Positions 60,891-61,085 of a DNA stretch of 61,085 bases are shown here, one piece after another. Every line of letters begins with the position of its first letter. The stretch's first letter is position 1. The position numbers and the translations under genes are program-made. Origin of the DNA: Carideicomes alvinocaridis. Lineage in GTDB: Bacteria > Pseudomonadota > Alphaproteobacteria > Rhodobacterales > Rhodobacteraceae. Under the pieces are notes generated by a model, which saw nothing but the letters and a program-made list of their open reading frames with translations, was not told the DNA's origin and did no database searches. The stretch spans positions 1 through 61,085 of the forward strand of contig SRJI02000024.1 in NCBI GenBank assembly GCA_005473895.2, written 5' to 3'.

Positions 60891-61085
60891 ATGAAGCTTT
60901 CCCACGAAGACGTCAGGGAGATCCTGTCCATCGTCGAGGCGTCGTCCTTCGACAGCATCGAGATCCAGGTCGGTGACATCAAGCTCGCCGCCAGCAAGTC
61001 CGGTCCGCTGCCCCGGAGCGGTGCGGCCCCGGCGCCGGCTGCCGCTGCGGCTCCGGCCGCTCCGGAGGCAGGCGCGGCCCCGGCG
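60891..61085 (+). CDS. Biotin carboxyl carrier protein-like, partial
   Basis: The first 65 codons of a gene that leaves the window. KLSHEDVREILSIVEASSF, then DSIEIQVGDIKLAASKSG, is the N-terminal domain of AccB-like carrier proteins, followed by an Ala/Pro-rich linker (APAPAAAAAPAAP) as in acetyl-CoA carboxylase. The biotinylation domain would lie beyond the edge. AAGGAG precedes the ATG. It could belong to a dedicated acyl-CoA carboxylase. Confidence 0.75.
   Translation, partial: MKLSHEDVREILSIVEASSFDSIEIQVGDIKLAASKSGPLPRSGAAPAPAAAAAPAAPEAGAAPA

Noticed and set aside
1-61085. CRISPR arrays, tRNA or rRNA genes, prophage genes
   Set aside because: I looked for regular short repeats with spacers, T-loop-like GGTTCGA strings with acceptor stems, and phage structural genes, and found none.

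Overview
The window looks like part of a plasmid or chromid of a marine-type alphaproteobacterium, most likely Rhodobacterales (roseobacter group). The evidence is the very high G+C with strong third-position bias, three TRAP transport systems, many LysR and IclR regulators, a DUF1403-ScpB gene pair, and a ParA/ParB plus Rep_3-type replication module near 22-26 kb. The assignment is inference; there is no rRNA, tRNA or other marker gene here.

Layout. 1-5.6 kb is a mobile, lower-GC left edge. It holds a truncated IS3-family element, a broken nucleotidyltransferase gene with a PP2C-like phosphatase behind it, and a DUF1403-ScpB pair divergent from a tyrosine recombinase with a 25-bp dyad between them. 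A solitary IS end closes this segment. 5.7-9.0 kb has a DksA-like zinc-finger protein and a complete polar amino-acid ABC transporter. 9.2-16.4 kb has an aldehyde dehydrogenase and an SDR facing an IclR gene. These are followed by a TAXI-type TRAP operon and a TauD-like dioxygenase that carry several frameshifts and an in-frame amber codon. 16.5-22.2 kb holds a YdiJ-like D-2-hydroxyacid dehydrogenase and small housekeeping or stress genes.

22.3-26.4 kb is the replication and partition core: parAB transcribed away from a Rep_3 initiator, an iteron-bearing origin between them, and near-identical 18-bp palindromes at both outer edges. A separate 16-bp palindrome beside it fits the repABC parS consensus. 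Next comes a hipBA toxin-antitoxin pair. Its two-site operator, with half-sites GATAC and GTATC and 39-bp spacing, recurs 12 kb away in front of an alpha-hydroxyacid dehydrogenase operon.

28-37 kb carries a DctPQM TRAP operon with an FAD oxidase and a flavin reductase, three LysR regulators and an intact TauD-family dioxygenase. 37.4-39.9 kb holds a LeuA-like synthase overlapping the alpha-hydroxyacid dehydrogenase. 40-45 kb is a TetR-controlled RND efflux pair. 45.3-51.2 kb matches the 4,5-dioxygenase route of phthalate degradation: oxygenase, reductase, dihydrodiol dehydrogenase and decarboxylase, plus a DMT transporter and an unknown protein. 51.3-57.7 kb contains an IclR regulator, a CaiB-type CoA-transferase, a citryl-CoA-lyase-like protein, a 3-hydroxyacyl-CoA dehydrogenase, an aldehyde dehydrogenase and a cysteine hydrolase. 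57.7-60.5 kb is another DctPQM transporter. The window ends inside a biotin carboxyl carrier-like gene.

The phthalate promoter and the last TRAP promoter share an 11-of-12-bp motif of the type TTAG-N4-CTAA, so they may be co-regulated. The overall picture is an accessory replicon for uptake and breakdown of organic and aromatic acids, with one operon in decay.
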